The notes below the pieces were generated by a model, which was given only the letters and a program-made list of their open reading frames with translations, ran no database searches and was not told where the DNA came from. This document shows positions 21,578 through 32,840 of a DNA stretch of 64,000 bases, piece after piece (the first letter of the stretch is position 1; the number at the start of each line of letters is the position of its first letter). Source of the stretch: Cantharellus purpuraceus (lineage: Eukaryota; Basidiomycota; Agaricomycetes; Cantharellales; Hydnaceae). Where the stretch lies: positions 111,123 to 175,122 of the forward strand of contig JALBUN010000030.1 in NCBI GenBank assembly GCA_025174535.1, read 5' to 3'. Both the position numbers and the translations under genes were made by a program.

Positions 21578-22287
21578 GAAATGATGTGGTGTGTTGTCGG
21601 TGAGCAACGAGAGGGCAAATAATATGGATTGTCCTTTGCTTCAACATTCAATTTCAAGATATGGGCCTATGCGACTTGTCTAATGACGCTTTACGATTGG
21701 ATCATGATCACCGGCGCATAAATTGCACAAACTCCTTTCTCCCCCCTGTTTCATCCCTTCGATCCAAAGTCTCTTTCGATCAATGTATACCGCGCACTCA
21801 CTCATACCAAACATCCAGCACAATGTTATTTCCCACGCATTGCACATCATATATTTCTTTCTTCCTTTGCTTTGAAACTTGGTTGCAAATTATCTTAACA
21901 ATTAATTACAAGGGTATAGTCCGCCTGATCGCTCAGGTATAACAATACTATGCTTCTTGTAGTAATTGATCATTGATCGTTGTAATCAGCTGAAACGAAG
22001 AATGGTACCACGTATGATCAGGAGATGCGTCTGTAGATGGACATGACGTCCGTGAGGACTTAACTATTAAAGCAGTCTCTAAGCCCTGATTAATCAATAG
22101 GGAGTACAGAAGTTAATTAATTTTTGTTAACCTTTTCATTTATTAAAACAGCGATTATTCAAAGTGAGGGCTTTTCATGGAGTATATCACAAGTCAATGG
22201 CTCTCAAATATTTTTGAGGAGGGTTATCCAACTCGCCGACGTGCAAGTCCGAACCCTTAAGTCTGCAATTGACGGTAGTAACAGCGT
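21578..22287. other. AT-rich spacer, nothing recognised
   Basis: No domain-bearing frame and no repeat shared with other parts of the window. Short frames at 21661-21942 lack support. Confidence 0.45.
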
Positions 22288-22381
22288 GGGGCGATGGCGC
22301 AATGGTAAGCGCCGCTTAGTCGTTGGGCTGGCCACCCGCGGCTAATGCAGAGAGGTCGCGAGTTCGATTCCCGTTCGTCAC
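22288..22381 (+). tRNA. tRNA-like sequence with A and B boxes, isotype unresolved
   Basis: A Pol III A box (TGGCGCAATGG) with a good D-arm (GCGC...GCGC) and a B box (GAGTTCGATTCC) with a T-loop lie 60-odd bases apart. The acceptor strands GGGGCGA and TCGTCAC pair at six of seven positions including one G-T. The T-stem has one A-C mismatch. The middle part is longer than a standard anticodon arm, so an intron is likely, and I could not place the anticodon. It may be a decaying tRNA gene or a tRNA-derived short element. Confidence 0.4.
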
Positions 22382-24978
22382 CAATGATTCTTCAAAAATA
22401 GACGTCAAATATGTACACATCAAGCGGTGCCGTCTAAGAATAATGGTGGTCGAATTTAGCTGAGTAACCAGTATGGTATATACCTGAAATTTAATCAGTG
22501 GAGCGCATCATATGGTAACTCTGGAATCATCTCACGATCTTGAGCATTGTGAGCATTAAATCGCCTCGGTATTTTTTACCTGTTACTGACAGCTGACTCT
22601 AATATACTGCTTTCGCTTCGGCGGTGTCTTCGCTAAACCTTTCTCAGATCAGCAGAGATAATTTTACCAATGGGCCACTGAGGTTAACTGCAATGCAAGG
22701 CTGTGCCTGTCCCGAGCGCACTTGTACACAGTGCCAGGAAGGACTAACTGCATCAGCACTCGACTACTCAGTGGCGGCAAAAAGACTTGGCTACTTCAAG
22801 ATTGGCGGTGAAGCTGGCTTGCCATTCAATCAAACTTTCCCAAGCTTGAAAGTGACTCGTGTCCTTGCTGACGTTGACGCTGAATGTACACGAGATAGGG
22901 AAACGATGGTGTCTCTGAACGGGTTATAGATCCAAGGCTGCGCCCGACGGTCACATGTCACGTGACACAGCGCGTCGCGGGTTGCTCCTCTCGCACGCCA
23001 TCAGCCCAGACCTCCCCACTGCCCATCGGGCACCTGCGCGCGCTTTGCTGGCGATTGCGGGGCGATCCTGTGGGGAGACACCTTCAGATGGCGACGCTTT
23101 TCGAAATCACCCATAGGACCCTGAGAGGACGCCGCATAGAAAGGTTTTTTAGGACTATTATGAACAGTGATACACGGTATATATGAGATCAACAAATGAG
23201 GGCACCGACCATATCCATCCACTCGCCGCCCGAGGAGGCATATTCGGCTTTTCCATGATTCTCCCAGCCGCTTCGTACAGCGCTGGGTTCCCCTCGATCT
23301 CCTCCATGTACTGGTCCCACATGCGAGCGCGAGGAGAGGTCTAAGACATACGAGTTGTAGGTGTGGCCAGCAAAGCAAGAGCCACCGATGAGATGTAAGA
23401 GAGGGCACCACTGCATGCCGGAATGGCGTGTATCATAGGATTTCATGTTCCTGAGGAAGACGTAGGTGAATATAATATTTTGGGGTGCACGGCGTCCTGA
23501 TTAGAGAGGGACTGTAAAGAGACCCGAGTCCGCCTTTATTTTAGGAGCACGCTTAATTTTCTTTCGCAATAGCTCGTGCGACAAGCAGTCGTGCAAAGCA
23601 CGGCCGCCAGTTGCTGGAAATCGAAGAGCAGACGATGTGTGAGATGCATGGCACTTATAGGGAAAAGTTATCATGATATCACTTGTGGAGTAACACCGGG
23701 CCTCCGATGTGTATGTACTTTGCTTGTGAGCACCAGTCAATGCACATTCAGACAGCACAATGTCTCTAATACCACTTTGAGAACCTTTCTTGAGCATATG
23801 AGCATTTGTGACTGATTCTGGTCACTGCATCGTTCGAAGGGAAAGTGATGTATTATTTGTATCTTAATCAAAGAAAGTGCAACTGGTAGGAGGGTTTAGA
23901 CGAGGAAAGGCGTGCAGCCGGTAAGGATCCTATTTGACCATGAGTTTAGTTTGGATAGAAACAAAAAACGCCCATTAAACCATTGATTTGAGGGCCGGTG
24001 TAGCATATATCATGTTGGGTACTAGGGACACGAATTAAGCCCGTAGTTTGGAAAAGCAGATGAGGGAAAAATGGACAAACCAACTAAAACTAGCAGCGGT
24101 CACCTGGTTACATGAACGTCCGCCAACCGCGGGATCACTGGGGTTGACAACCTCCTCGTAGCATTGGGAGCTGTGCAGATTGTTGAATGTATGACATGTG
24201 TGGAGTATATGCTACCTACGACGCTGTCCATCTGGAGGAGATGGGGTTGGATGTCAGGAGGGAGGCAAGGGAGCTGAACACGCTTGTGTGAAACATTGTG
24301 GGGCGGTAAAAGAGAGTGCACTGGCAGGCTACTGGACTGACTGGGGATTTTATACCATCCTAGTCAATGGCTATAGAGCGGTATTATAATATGACTACTG
24401 TATAAAAGACCCTGCAATGCAATCTGACAATGAATGGGCGTCATGTGTAAGGCGTTGAGTTGCATGTCCAGCTTTGGATTCACGTCCGATGATGTGTTGT
24501 ACAGCAAAGGGTGCCCCCAGACTGTGCTTGGTGTCGCCGCTGACCTGCTCCCGACCGTGACATGTGATGTGTCACAATCCAGTGGCGCGCGATCACGCCG
24601 CACACGCAGACGTCCTGCACCCAGCCTCGAGTTTCCCACGCCCTCCCCGCCCTAAGCGTGCGTTGCTGTCAATCCGGCGCGACCCGTGAGTGATACAGTA
24701 GATGCCAACACTTTCAAATCATCCATGGAATCCCGAGACCACACAACACAGAAAAGCTGGGAACTGCTTAAAAAGAGATATATATATAGTACGAGAGCGC
24801 TTTAGAAATGAAATCACTCACATACCCATCCGCTGCTAAAGTGAAAGTGTAATGGCTCTAGGCAGCATTAATACTTGCAGCATTATTTTACGAAAACAGG
24901 TATTGCTGCTCGGAAGAAGTTCGTAACTTGTATGCTTTTCGTGGCTTGGATCTCACGTCCCAGATGGTAGTCCGCTCA
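22382..24978. other. Gene-poor stretch with two protein-like fragments
   Basis: A plus frame at 22624-22929 contains a Cys-rich QGCACPERTCTQCQEG segment and reads protein-like. A minus frame at about 23321-23159 reads MWDQYMEEIEGNPALYEAAG and ends naturally at TAA. Neither is recognised, and neither has flanking exons I can join. The remainder up to the exon starting near 24,979 shows no gene. Confidence 0.3.
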
Positions 24979-26545
24979 GGAGATTGGACCAAGTCTCATT
25001 CAAACAGATACGGATACACCTCACGATGCCAACTTTGTTCTCCCGCCATCACCGATGGTCCCACCCCCATTGCGTCCTGCGTATCCGTCGTTTGTCAAGA
25101 CATACCAAACCGATCCCGAGCCACTCAAGCCCGGTGTTATTGAAGATCTCCAGGCAGTACAACATGCATGGGGTCAGGATCGATCAGATCAGCAGCACGA
25201 CAAACCTCGCGACCCAAAGTTGCTCGGTGGCGATTCACGTAATTCGACCATGGGAACATTTGACGTGCTCTCCGTCCTCAAAACCACGACACGCACCGTT
25301 CGTTCTGTCAGGAATTATCTTGTCTCGCTTCCAGATGATTTTGCTACGCGTTTAGGCGGCACACGCTCTCCCCACAAGCCGCGCTTGTGAGAAAAGTGTC
25401 ACAGCCTGATTCCGTCAATGATCCTCTTACCCTCATACGACGCTTTGCTCTGGATGTTCTAACCGTTTTGAGAAATCTCGAGGAGGCAGCAAGGATGCCT
25501 CTCTCGGATGACGTCGATGACGTTCAGAGCGACGGCGGATCTTCGACCCAGGCACAAACTCCGAGTGGAACTGAGCGAGTTGCCTCGCCTTTCATGACTA
25601 CATCGGGAGATGACGACAATGATAGCACAGCGTCTTTTTCGTTTTCCGTCGTCAAAGTACCGAGTCAGAAGAACTCCGTTCCAGTCTGGAGTGACAATGA
25701 GGATAATGACGAAGATGAGGATGCGGAAGAGAAACGAGAACGGTGGGATGAACGGCTCGTGCTTGGTGGAGGATGGCTTTACAAGCAGGATTTGACACTG
25801 GAAGCATTGAGCACTGAACGTGAGGCAGTGAGGAGGTACCTCGAGGCGGCTGACAAGGCATTGTTTGGAGGACAAGATGAAGATGGGCGACGTGGGTGGG
25901 AAAAAGAGAAGGAGCGAGTAGCGGCAGAGAAACAGAGGGAGGCCAAGGCTAGCAAATCGCGACGGGCGAGCGCTGGCGACGGGGAAGGTCAGAGGCTATC
26001 TGTCCAAACTGACGGACGTGCAAGACGGGTCGTCAGCACAGGGGTGATTGAGCGATGAGAGGTATGATGGTTAGTGAGGAGCCCGATGAATTGGTACATA
26101 GAGTTGTGGAAGAGGATGAGGGAGAGGAAGGCGGTGTGGGCGATGATGAGTTGTCAAACTGGGCGAGACGTTCAACGTTTGTGGATGACCTTCTCGGTAA
26201 GGCTATGGCTTGTCTTGGTAGGACAACGTACTCAACTCAAGCTTTGCACCTATTTAGGGCGTCTTCTTAGCCTGCTTGTTTCGCTTCTCCCTTCTGAACT
26301 GCTTTCTCCGCCCCACGACTCCGACAGAGCGACGCTACTATTCAGGCTTTCCTCCGGGCAAATTTTGTGTACTGCGTATAACATTGGAGTCCGGAAGTCA
26401 CACTAGCCATGAGGGTATATCACTAAGTCTCCCATTCATGATATAGCCGCTCTTGAAGCTCAGGCTTGCGAAGACCTCAAAGCTGACAAGGAAAAGAAGA
26501 ATATAGGGTGGACGTTCAGACGTATTGATAGATAACCTCTGTTTA
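24979..26545 (+). pseudogene. Conserved basidiomycete protein of unknown function (copy 2), frameshifted
   Basis: An exon from about 24,979 encodes a Pro-rich N-terminal part (ANFVLPPSPMVPPPLRPAY) and continues to LVSLPDDFATRLG near 25,355. A one-base insertion then shifts the frame, which resumes as ALVRKVSQPDSVNDPLTLIRRF. The long middle part (25,387-26,055) is acidic then Glu/Lys-rich coiled coil. A one-base deletion near 26,053 again breaks the frame before the RGMMVSEEPDE region. The rest carries a GT/AG intron and ends in the same WTFRR region as copy 1 at about 26,540, where homology stops. The two indels make it non-functional. Biochemical role unknown. Confidence 0.6.
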
Positions 26546-26762
26546 ACTTTGCATGGTTTTTCCGTATATAATACATATACAGTCTATTTATCCATCCCAC
26601 TCACCGACCCGCATCTATCGTGGTAGATGCTGTGTGCCTCGGTCTGCTGTAGGGCTCCACCATCGACTACGCCACGGAGCTGATTGGTAGCAGCTTTAAG
26701 GTCATCGATAATCCGCAAGCCAAGGGGAGTGGGTGTGGTTGTGGGGTGAGCTGGGGAACGCT

Positions 26763-26925
26763 AGGCAGCGGCCTCAAACTCACAAAAGGCGGTGCGGGGG
26801 GAGCGCTGGACCTGAGAGGGAAAGGCCGCTGGAGTGGAGGGTGCGGTGGAGATAGGTGGCAGGAAACCAGGGAGAGAGGGGCGGTGCGGGAGAGGGAGTG
26901 AGGAGGATGAGGAGTGGCATCCTAT
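26763..26925 (-). repeat. Dispersed gene-fragment family, copy 2
   Basis: About 160 bp are nearly identical in pattern to 15,785-15,955 and to parts of the GC-rich blocks at 36.9 and 41.8 kb. It is an isolated exon-like piece without the neighbouring sequence of the other copies. Confidence 0.6.
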
Positions 26926-27726
26926 AGACAGGGCATAAAACATTTATAAGCAAAAACCAAAATTTCAGGCTGAAATTTGGATATGTTATTCTTCTCATTA
27001 TTCTGAATAGAATGGCCAAATTTTATAAAAATTGGCGGACTGGTTATGGAGAAAAAGGTAACTGAAGTTGGCCAGATGGGGATTGTTCTCAAGATGTGCT
27101 AGGGACCCCAAAGCTGTTCACCCAAGCTCACATAACATAAATAATGATGGGACAAGTGTCTGAGTGATGTAATCTGTCTTGGTTGGTGAGACACGTAGAC
27201 AGGAGGTGGTGAAGTAGGTACATGACTGGAAATGGTTCTATGATTACAATCTCTTGTTCCCAGCATTGTTTCAGGTATGTAATCAGGGTATGGGATTAGT
27301 TTATATTTTTCCTTGAAATAGAGGAGATCATGATTAACACTTCTCATGACCAGGACATGCTAGAGTTGGAAAACCCCCCACCCAGGCTGATATATAAGAT
27401 ACAAAGGTGGGCAAAGTATAAGGGGAGGTTTGTTGGACAGGGTAGAGGTGGTGTTTTGGAACCCGCAAAATTATGGTGTTAGGGCAAACTCTAAATCACC
27501 ACAATTCTGTGAATGAACAGCTGAGAAGAATATCAAACCCTGCTGCAGCACAACTCCAGAAACGATTTAACGTTTGTACTTTGGTTACAATCCTTTGTAT
27601 TGGTCAATGCAGACTATACGCAGAAAGGTAATACGTTTCTTAGCAGCAAGAAATGAATAAGACTTCCAGAGTCTAGAGTTCACGGACGCTTAGGGGTCCA
27701 GATATTCCAAAAAGAGGGGAATGCAC
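26926..27726. other. AT-rich spacer with possible LTR-like text
   Basis: The segment holds a TATATAAG box near 27,391, a GGAACCCGC-AAAATTATGG stretch and TGTTAGGGCAA near 27,477, reminiscent of an LTR edge. I cannot find a matching second copy or a coding region, so this stays a suspicion. It ends at the first telomere-repeat tract. Confidence 0.25.
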
Positions 27727-27744
27727 TTAGGGTTAGGGTTAGGG
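27727..27744 (+). repeat. Interstitial telomeric tract, (TTAGGG)3
   Basis: Three perfect TTAGGG hexamers on the plus strand are followed directly by TTATAGAG, the start of the CCCCTAG-rich leader. On the plus strand TTAGGG marks a right-hand chromosome end, so the tract caps the sequence to its left. Confidence 0.9.
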
Positions 27745-27915
27745 TTATAGAGTTGTTCTAGGGTCACTAGGGTTGAGGAAAAAAAACACCCCTCCCCTAG
27801 CTCCCCTAGCTCCCCTAGGTAGGGATAGCGGCACTGCCCCTAGCTCCCCTAGGTAGGGATAATGGCACTATCCCTAGCTCCCCTAGCTCCCCTAGGTAGG
27901 GACAACCAATGGCTA
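27745..27915 (+). repeat. CCCCTAG-rich leader element (copy A)
   Basis: Begins TTATAGAGTTGTTCTAGGG, has an A-rich run, then repeated CTCCCCTAG decamers interrupted by GGTAGGGAT..GGCACT pieces. The same element starts at 14,788, 31,755 and 32,621. Each time it is preceded by different sequence but by a shared TAGGG or GGGG, so its left end is a precise boundary. Confidence 0.85.
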
Positions 27916-28009
27916 CCCTAGAAAAGTGTGTGAGATGTTTATGGAAATTTATTTATTGGGGTGTGCTATGTCACATGATTTTGTCTCCAACAGCAGTGAG
28001 AGACTTGTG

Positions 28010-28790
28010 TGGGTCCTAGACGCATGCCAGAGACGCTCTGTCCACACCACGACACCGGCATGGGTCTGAGACGCACATGAGAGAACACTCACCACACCAC
28101 GACACCAGCATGCGTCTGAGACGCACATGAGAGAACGCCGTCTACACCAGGACACTGGTATGCGTCTGAGACGCACGTGAGTGAACACCATATACACCAG
28201 GACACCGGTATGCGTCTGAGACGCACGTGAGTGAACACCATATACACCATGACACCGGCATGCGTCTGAGACGCACGTGAGTGAACGCCGTCTACACCAC
28301 AACACCGGTATGCGTCTGAGACGCACGTGAGTGAACGCCATATACACCATGACACCGGTATGCGTCTGAGACGCACATGAGAGAACGCTCTCCACACCAC
28401 GACACCGGCATGCGTCTGAGACGCATGTGAGTGAACACTCTCCACACCACAACACCGGCATGCGTCTGAGATGCACATGAGAGAACGTCATATACACCAT
28501 GACACCGGTATGCGTCTGAGACGCACATGAGAGAACGTCATATACACCACGACGCCGGTATGCGTCTGAGACGCACGTGAGTGAACGCCATATACACCAT
28601 GACACCGGTATGCGTCTGAGACGCACGTGAGAGAACATCATATACACCATGACACCGGTATGCGTCTGAGACGCACGTGAGAGAACGCCATATACACCAC
28701 GACACCGGCATACACCGGTATGCGTCTGAGACGCACGGAGAGAACGCCATCCACACCACGACACCGGCATGCGTCCCAGACGCATATTGG
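28010..28790 (+). repeat. First 50-bp tandem array (copy A, about 15 units)
   Basis: The unit is exactly 50 bp, built around the near-palindrome TGCGTCT-G-AGACGCA followed by CATGAGAGAACG, a CATATACACCA piece and a GACACCGGTA piece. Units differ by a few substitutions. All three minus-strand frames stay open, and because 50 is not a multiple of 3 successive units are read in rotating frames. I interpret this as satellite DNA, not a gene. Confidence 0.9.
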
Positions 28791-28799
28791 AAAACACCT

Positions 28800-29769
28800 G
28801 TGCGAATGATGACACCAGTGTGCATCAGAGATGCACACTGGACCACATCTGTCCATGCTCTGGTAATTGTTATTTACATGTGCGTCTGAGACGCATGGCG
28901 ATGTTGTGGCCATGTTGGAGTTTTCAGATGAGTGTCCACGACGGATGGGTGATGGAGGTGCTGTCAGACATGCGCTATTGATTTGAATTTTAGTCCCGGA
29001 TAGCACAAAGCGTCAATGAGTCTGTTTACATGCAAGGGATGCTCGCTCTGTTCATCGGACTCTTCCTACTGACCAGACTACTGGTGATCATACACAGCCT
29101 GTTGAGATCTCACATCCCGGACCCCTGGCTGCGGACCTGAGCCATGAGCTCATGACCACCCTCACCCGCCATCCCGATGTACCGATGTGCGCTCAGATGA
29201 GAGACAGCTGATGAGAGGCCAGAAATGATGCGGTTCCTGTGAGCTGGAGTGGGGGATAGACACGAGCTGAGGGATATGAGGGTGGTGGGATAAAAGTAAG
29301 ATACAGTAACATCTCACGTACAATGGTCTCTGGCTGGTTTATTATAGTACTATGTGAGTGGGATATAGTTGGGGTTTGGATAGAAATGTGGATATGGCCC
29401 GGCATGGATGGGAGGCAGCCCCGCGCTGTACAGTGGGGCCAATGGATTCACGGACAACTAGTCTCTGGCCAACGGGATCTGACGGATGACTCTGACGCGC
29501 TGGCGACCCCTAAACCTGCTCGTCCAGCACTGAGGGCTACGGCCAGTCGCAGCAGGGTGTTGTGGCCATATATCCCACAGTAGGCCAGCCCTCCCGCAGC
29601 ATACCCTGGCCACCCACGCGTCAAGATTGCCATCCCCCTGACGTCAGGACCCCGCTGCCCACGGTTGATTCGCTCACCGGGAGCCAGGATGGGCTTCCCC
29701 CGATGATGTGCTGTGGATGGACGGGGTGCTCTCGAAACGCTGTGTTTGCGTGACTTGGGAGGAGAATGA
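28800..29769 (+). repeat. Spacer between the two arrays (copy A)
   Basis: About 1 kb is present also at 33,545-34,610 (copy B), about 16,420-16,990 (copy D) and, as a 70-bp remnant, at 40,140-40,207. It contains one more TGCGTCTGAGACGCA core near 28,880. No supported gene. Short frames on both strands change between copies. Confidence 0.75.
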
Positions 29770-30675
29770 GGATCGGGTTGATGTGGGAGGTGCTCTGACG
29801 TGGATCGCAGATGGACATGCCATCGCGTCGATGTCCCAGACACACATCGGATCGGATTGATGTGAGGTGGTCCAATGTGCATTTCAGAGGCACATACGGT
29901 CGCGTTGATGTGAGAGGGGGTTCGATGTGCGTCTGAGAGGGACATCGGATCGGATTGATGTGAGGTGGTCTGACATGGGTCTGAGACGGACATACGGTCG
30001 CGTTGATGTGAGAGGTAGTCCGACGTGCGTCTGAGACGCACATACCGACGGACATACGGTCGTGTTGATGTGAGAGGTGGTCAGACGTGCGTCTGAGACG
30101 GACATACCGACGGACATACCGTCGTGTTGATGTGAGAGGTGGTCCGACGTGCGTCTGAGACGGACATACCGACGGACATACCGTCGTGTTGATGTGAGAG
30201 GTGGTCAGACGTGCGTCTGAGACGGACATACCGACGGACATACCGTCGTGTTGATGTGAGAGGTGGTCAGACGTGCGTCTGAGACGCACATACCGATGCA
30301 CATACCGTCGTGTTGATGTGAGAGGTGGTCCGACGTGCGTCTGAGACGGACATACCGACGGACATACGGTCGTGTTGATGTGAGAGGTGGTCCGACGTGC
30401 GTCTGAGACGCACATACTGTCGCATTACCGTCGTGTTGATGTGAGAGGTGGTCCGACGTGCGTCTGAGACGGACATACCGACGGACATACGGTCGTGTTG
30501 ATGTGAGAGGTGGTCAGACGTGCGTCTGAGACGGACATACTGTCGCATTACCGTCGTGTTGATGTGAGAGGTGGTCAGACGTGCGTCTGAGACGCACATA
30601 CTGACGCACATACCGTCATGTTGATGTGAGAGGTAGTCCAACATGCATCCCAGACGGACATACTGTCGCGTTGAT
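29770..30675 (+). repeat. Second tandem array, 50/62-bp units (copy A)
   Basis: The basic unit of 50 bp reads GTTGATGTGAGAGGTGGTC, ACGTGCGTCTGAGACGGAC, ATACCGTCGT. Many units are 62 bp because a 12-bp piece (ATACCGACGGAC) is duplicated inside. The centre is the same GCGTCT-G-AGACG core as in the first array, but the flanks are unrelated. About 15 units. Confidence 0.9.
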
Positions 30676-30990
30676 ATGAGTGGGTGAATAGGCCCAAACT
30701 CTTGCTCACCGGTGATTATATTCAAGCGCAGGGGTGTAAATAATTTATGGGTAGCTATTTTTGAGTGTGTATATAGGACGGATGTGATAGGCACCTACGG
30801 CGATGCCCCAAGTGTTCTTAAAACGAACAGGACGACAATGTGTGTGGTATTCTAACAAAGTAGTCCGGGTCGTGCATATTGAACAAAACAAGAGAGCATT
30901 ATGGAAAAGAGAAGGGCATGGCAACCGTGACGGGCTCAAGTTCATCCCCCACGAAGAAAGCAAGTAAGAAAGCAAACCGCCCATGCTACG

Positions 30991-31731
30991 CTAGATGATC
31001 ACGGACTGGTTGTCTTCCGCCTTGCGGCTCTGGAAGGGCATCTCGGCAAAGGTGGTGGGACCACGGACGCCTGGAGGCCGTGGCGTTCCAGCCCCCGGAT
31101 TTGGATTGGGCAAAGGGAGTGCCGGGTTCCCCGGGTGAGAGGATGGAGGGGAGGGTGCGGCAGGAGGGGTGGGATGGATAGGTGGAGGGGCACCAGCGGT
31201 GGGGTTCACGTGCTCGCTCGACTGGTGGGGTCGCCCTGGCGGGCGGCCCGCAGCACGCCCGTGCCCGTGCCCACATGCATGTGCTGGGCCATGTGTGCTA
31301 TGCGAGGAAGGTGCAGGGGACGTGGGGAGACCGCCTACTGGGGCATCGGTAAGCGAGTAGCGAATCTGGGCCTCAGGAAGCTGAGAGGGCGGTGGTCGCG
31401 GCTGGTGGGACGACGGACGCAGGCCAGAATATGCGCGGTTGCTGCCGGGGGTGACTCCTCCCTGCCGTCGGTGGGTGAAGGAGCCATCGATGGCGCAGAG
31501 GTCATCGAACGCATGAGGGCGCAGGCACAGGCACAGGCATTGAGGCAGTCTCCGCGGCCCATGGCAGACGAGACGCGGGTGGGTGATCGGATCGTGCTCT
31601 GCGCGGGAGAGTGCCTGGGGCGGCGGCTGGGTGAGGGCGCTGAGGGGTTCCGGGGCATCAGCATTGCAGTGCTCGACGGCGTTGCAGAGGACGCGTGAGG
31701 GGTGTGTTCGACGGGCCTTGGGCAGAGCCAC
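30991..31731 (-). CDS. Degenerate Pro-rich reading frame in the GC-rich block (copy A)
   Basis: An open minus-strand frame of about 246 codons reads Pro/Ser/His-rich and ends with a distinctive tail containing AEMPFQSRKAEDNQSV. The same tail recurs at 35,569 (copy B), and copy C (40.5 kb) carries a diverged version of this sequence. The conserved natural-looking end argues that this strand once coded for a protein of a subtelomeric multicopy family. No domain is recognised. The frame has no credible start here, because the copy is cut at 31,754. Probably a fragment. Confidence 0.3.
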   Translation of the reverse strand: MALPKARRTHPSRVLCNAVEHCNADAPEPLSALTQPPPQALSRAEHDPITHPRLVCHGPRRLPQCLCLCLRPHAFDDLCAIDGSFTHRRQGGVTPGSNRAYSGLRPSSHQPRPPPSQLPEAQIRYSLTDAPVGGLPTSPAPSSHSTHGPAHACGHGHGRAAGRPPGRPHQSSEHVNPTAGAPPPIHPTPPAAPSPPSSHPGNPALPLPNPNPGAGTPRPPGVRGPTTFAEMPFQSRKAEDNQSVII

Positions 31732-31754
31732 GCGCCTTGGGATACGATTTCCTA

Positions 31755-31950
31755 GGGTTATAGAGTTGTTCTAGGGTCACTAGGGTTGAGGAAAAAAACA
31801 CCCCTCCCCTAGCTCCCCTAGCTCCCCTAGGTAGGGATAATGGCACTATCCCTAGCTCCCCTAGCTCCCCTAGGTAGGGATAGTGGCACTGCCCCTAGCT
31901 CCCCTAGCTCCCCTAGCTCCCCTAGGTAGGGACAATGAATGGCTACCCTG
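31755..31950 (+). repeat. CCCCTAG-rich leader element (copy B, first)
   Basis: Same start as at 27,745, here joined to the end of copy A's GC-rich block at a TTCCTAGGG. It has more CTCCCCTAG decamers than the other copies, showing unit-number variation. Confidence 0.85.
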
Positions 31951-32035
31951 GAAAAGTGTGTGAGATGTTTATGGAAATTTATTTATTGGGGTGTGCTATG
32001 TCACATGATTTTGTCTCCAACAGCAGTGAGAGACT

Positions 32036-32618
32036 TGTGTGCGTCTGAGACGCATGCCAGAGACGCTCTGTCCACACCAGGACACCGGCATGCGTCTGAG
32101 ACACACATGAGAGAACACTCACCACACCACGACACCAGCATGCGTCTGAGACGCACATGAGAGAACACCATATACACCACGACACCGGTATGCGTCTGAG
32201 ACGCACATGAGAGAACACCATATACACCACGACACCGGCATGCGTCTGAGACGCACATGAGAGAACGTCATAGACGCACATGAGAGAACGTCATAGACGC
32301 ACATGAGAGAACGTCATATACACCATGACACTGGTATGCATCTGAGACGCACGTGAGAGAACATCATATACACCAGGACGCCGGTATGCGTCTGAGACGC
32401 ACGTGAGTGAACGCCATATACACCATGACACCGGTATGCGTCTGAGACGCATGTGAGAGAACGTCATATACACCATGACACCGGTATGCGTCTGAGACGC
32501 ACGTGAGAGAACGCCGTCTACACCAGGACACCAGTATGCGTCTGAGACGCACGTGAGAGAACGCCGTCTACACCAGGACACCGGTATGCATCTGAGACGC
32601 ACGTGAGAGAACGCCGTC
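32036..32618 (+). repeat. First 50-bp tandem array (copy B, part 1)
   Basis: About 11 units of the same 50-bp repeat as in copy A, with one region of shortened units (32,265-32,315) where a 24-27 bp piece is tripled. The array is cut mid-unit at CGCCGTCTA, where a second leader starts. Confidence 0.9.
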
Positions 32619-32745
32619 TAGGGTTATAGAGTTGTTCTAGGGTCACTAGGGTTGAGGAAAAAAACACCCCTCCCCTAGCTCCCCTAGCTCCCCTAGGTAG
32701 GGATAGCGGCACTGCCCCTAGCTCCCCTAGGTAGGGACAACCAAT
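32619..32745 (+). repeat. CCCCTAG-rich leader element inside the first array (copy B, second)
   Basis: The leader interrupts a 50-bp unit and is followed by the usual AACCAATGGCTACCC segment and a fresh array. The array has therefore been restarted, as by insertion or recombination of another leader-bearing unit. Confidence 0.85.
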
Positions 32746-32840
32746 GGCTACCCTAGAAAAGTGTGTGAGATGTTTATGGAAATTTATTTATTGGGGTGTG
32801 CTATGTCACATGATTTTGTCTCCAACAGCAGTGAGAGACT

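Larger units (their letters stand above)
27745..31754 (+). repeat. Composite subtelomere-like repeat, copy A (about 4.0 kb)
   Basis: Order: leader (27,745-27,915), first 50-bp array, spacer 28,800-29,770, second array, then 30,676-31,754 with a short AT-rich piece and a GC-rich block. The whole order recurs in copy B. The copy ends abruptly at 31,754, where the next leader begins, while in copy B the same sequence continues past 36,340. No reverse transcriptase, helicase or transposase is encoded. Confidence 0.85.

Noticed and set aside
27949..28815. 288-codon minus-strand protein across the first array
   Set aside because: It is only the satellite read through rotating frames; no promoter, conserved start or domain.
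29621..30415. 264-codon minus-strand frame through the second array
   Set aside because: Tandem repeat translation; frames change between copies A and B.
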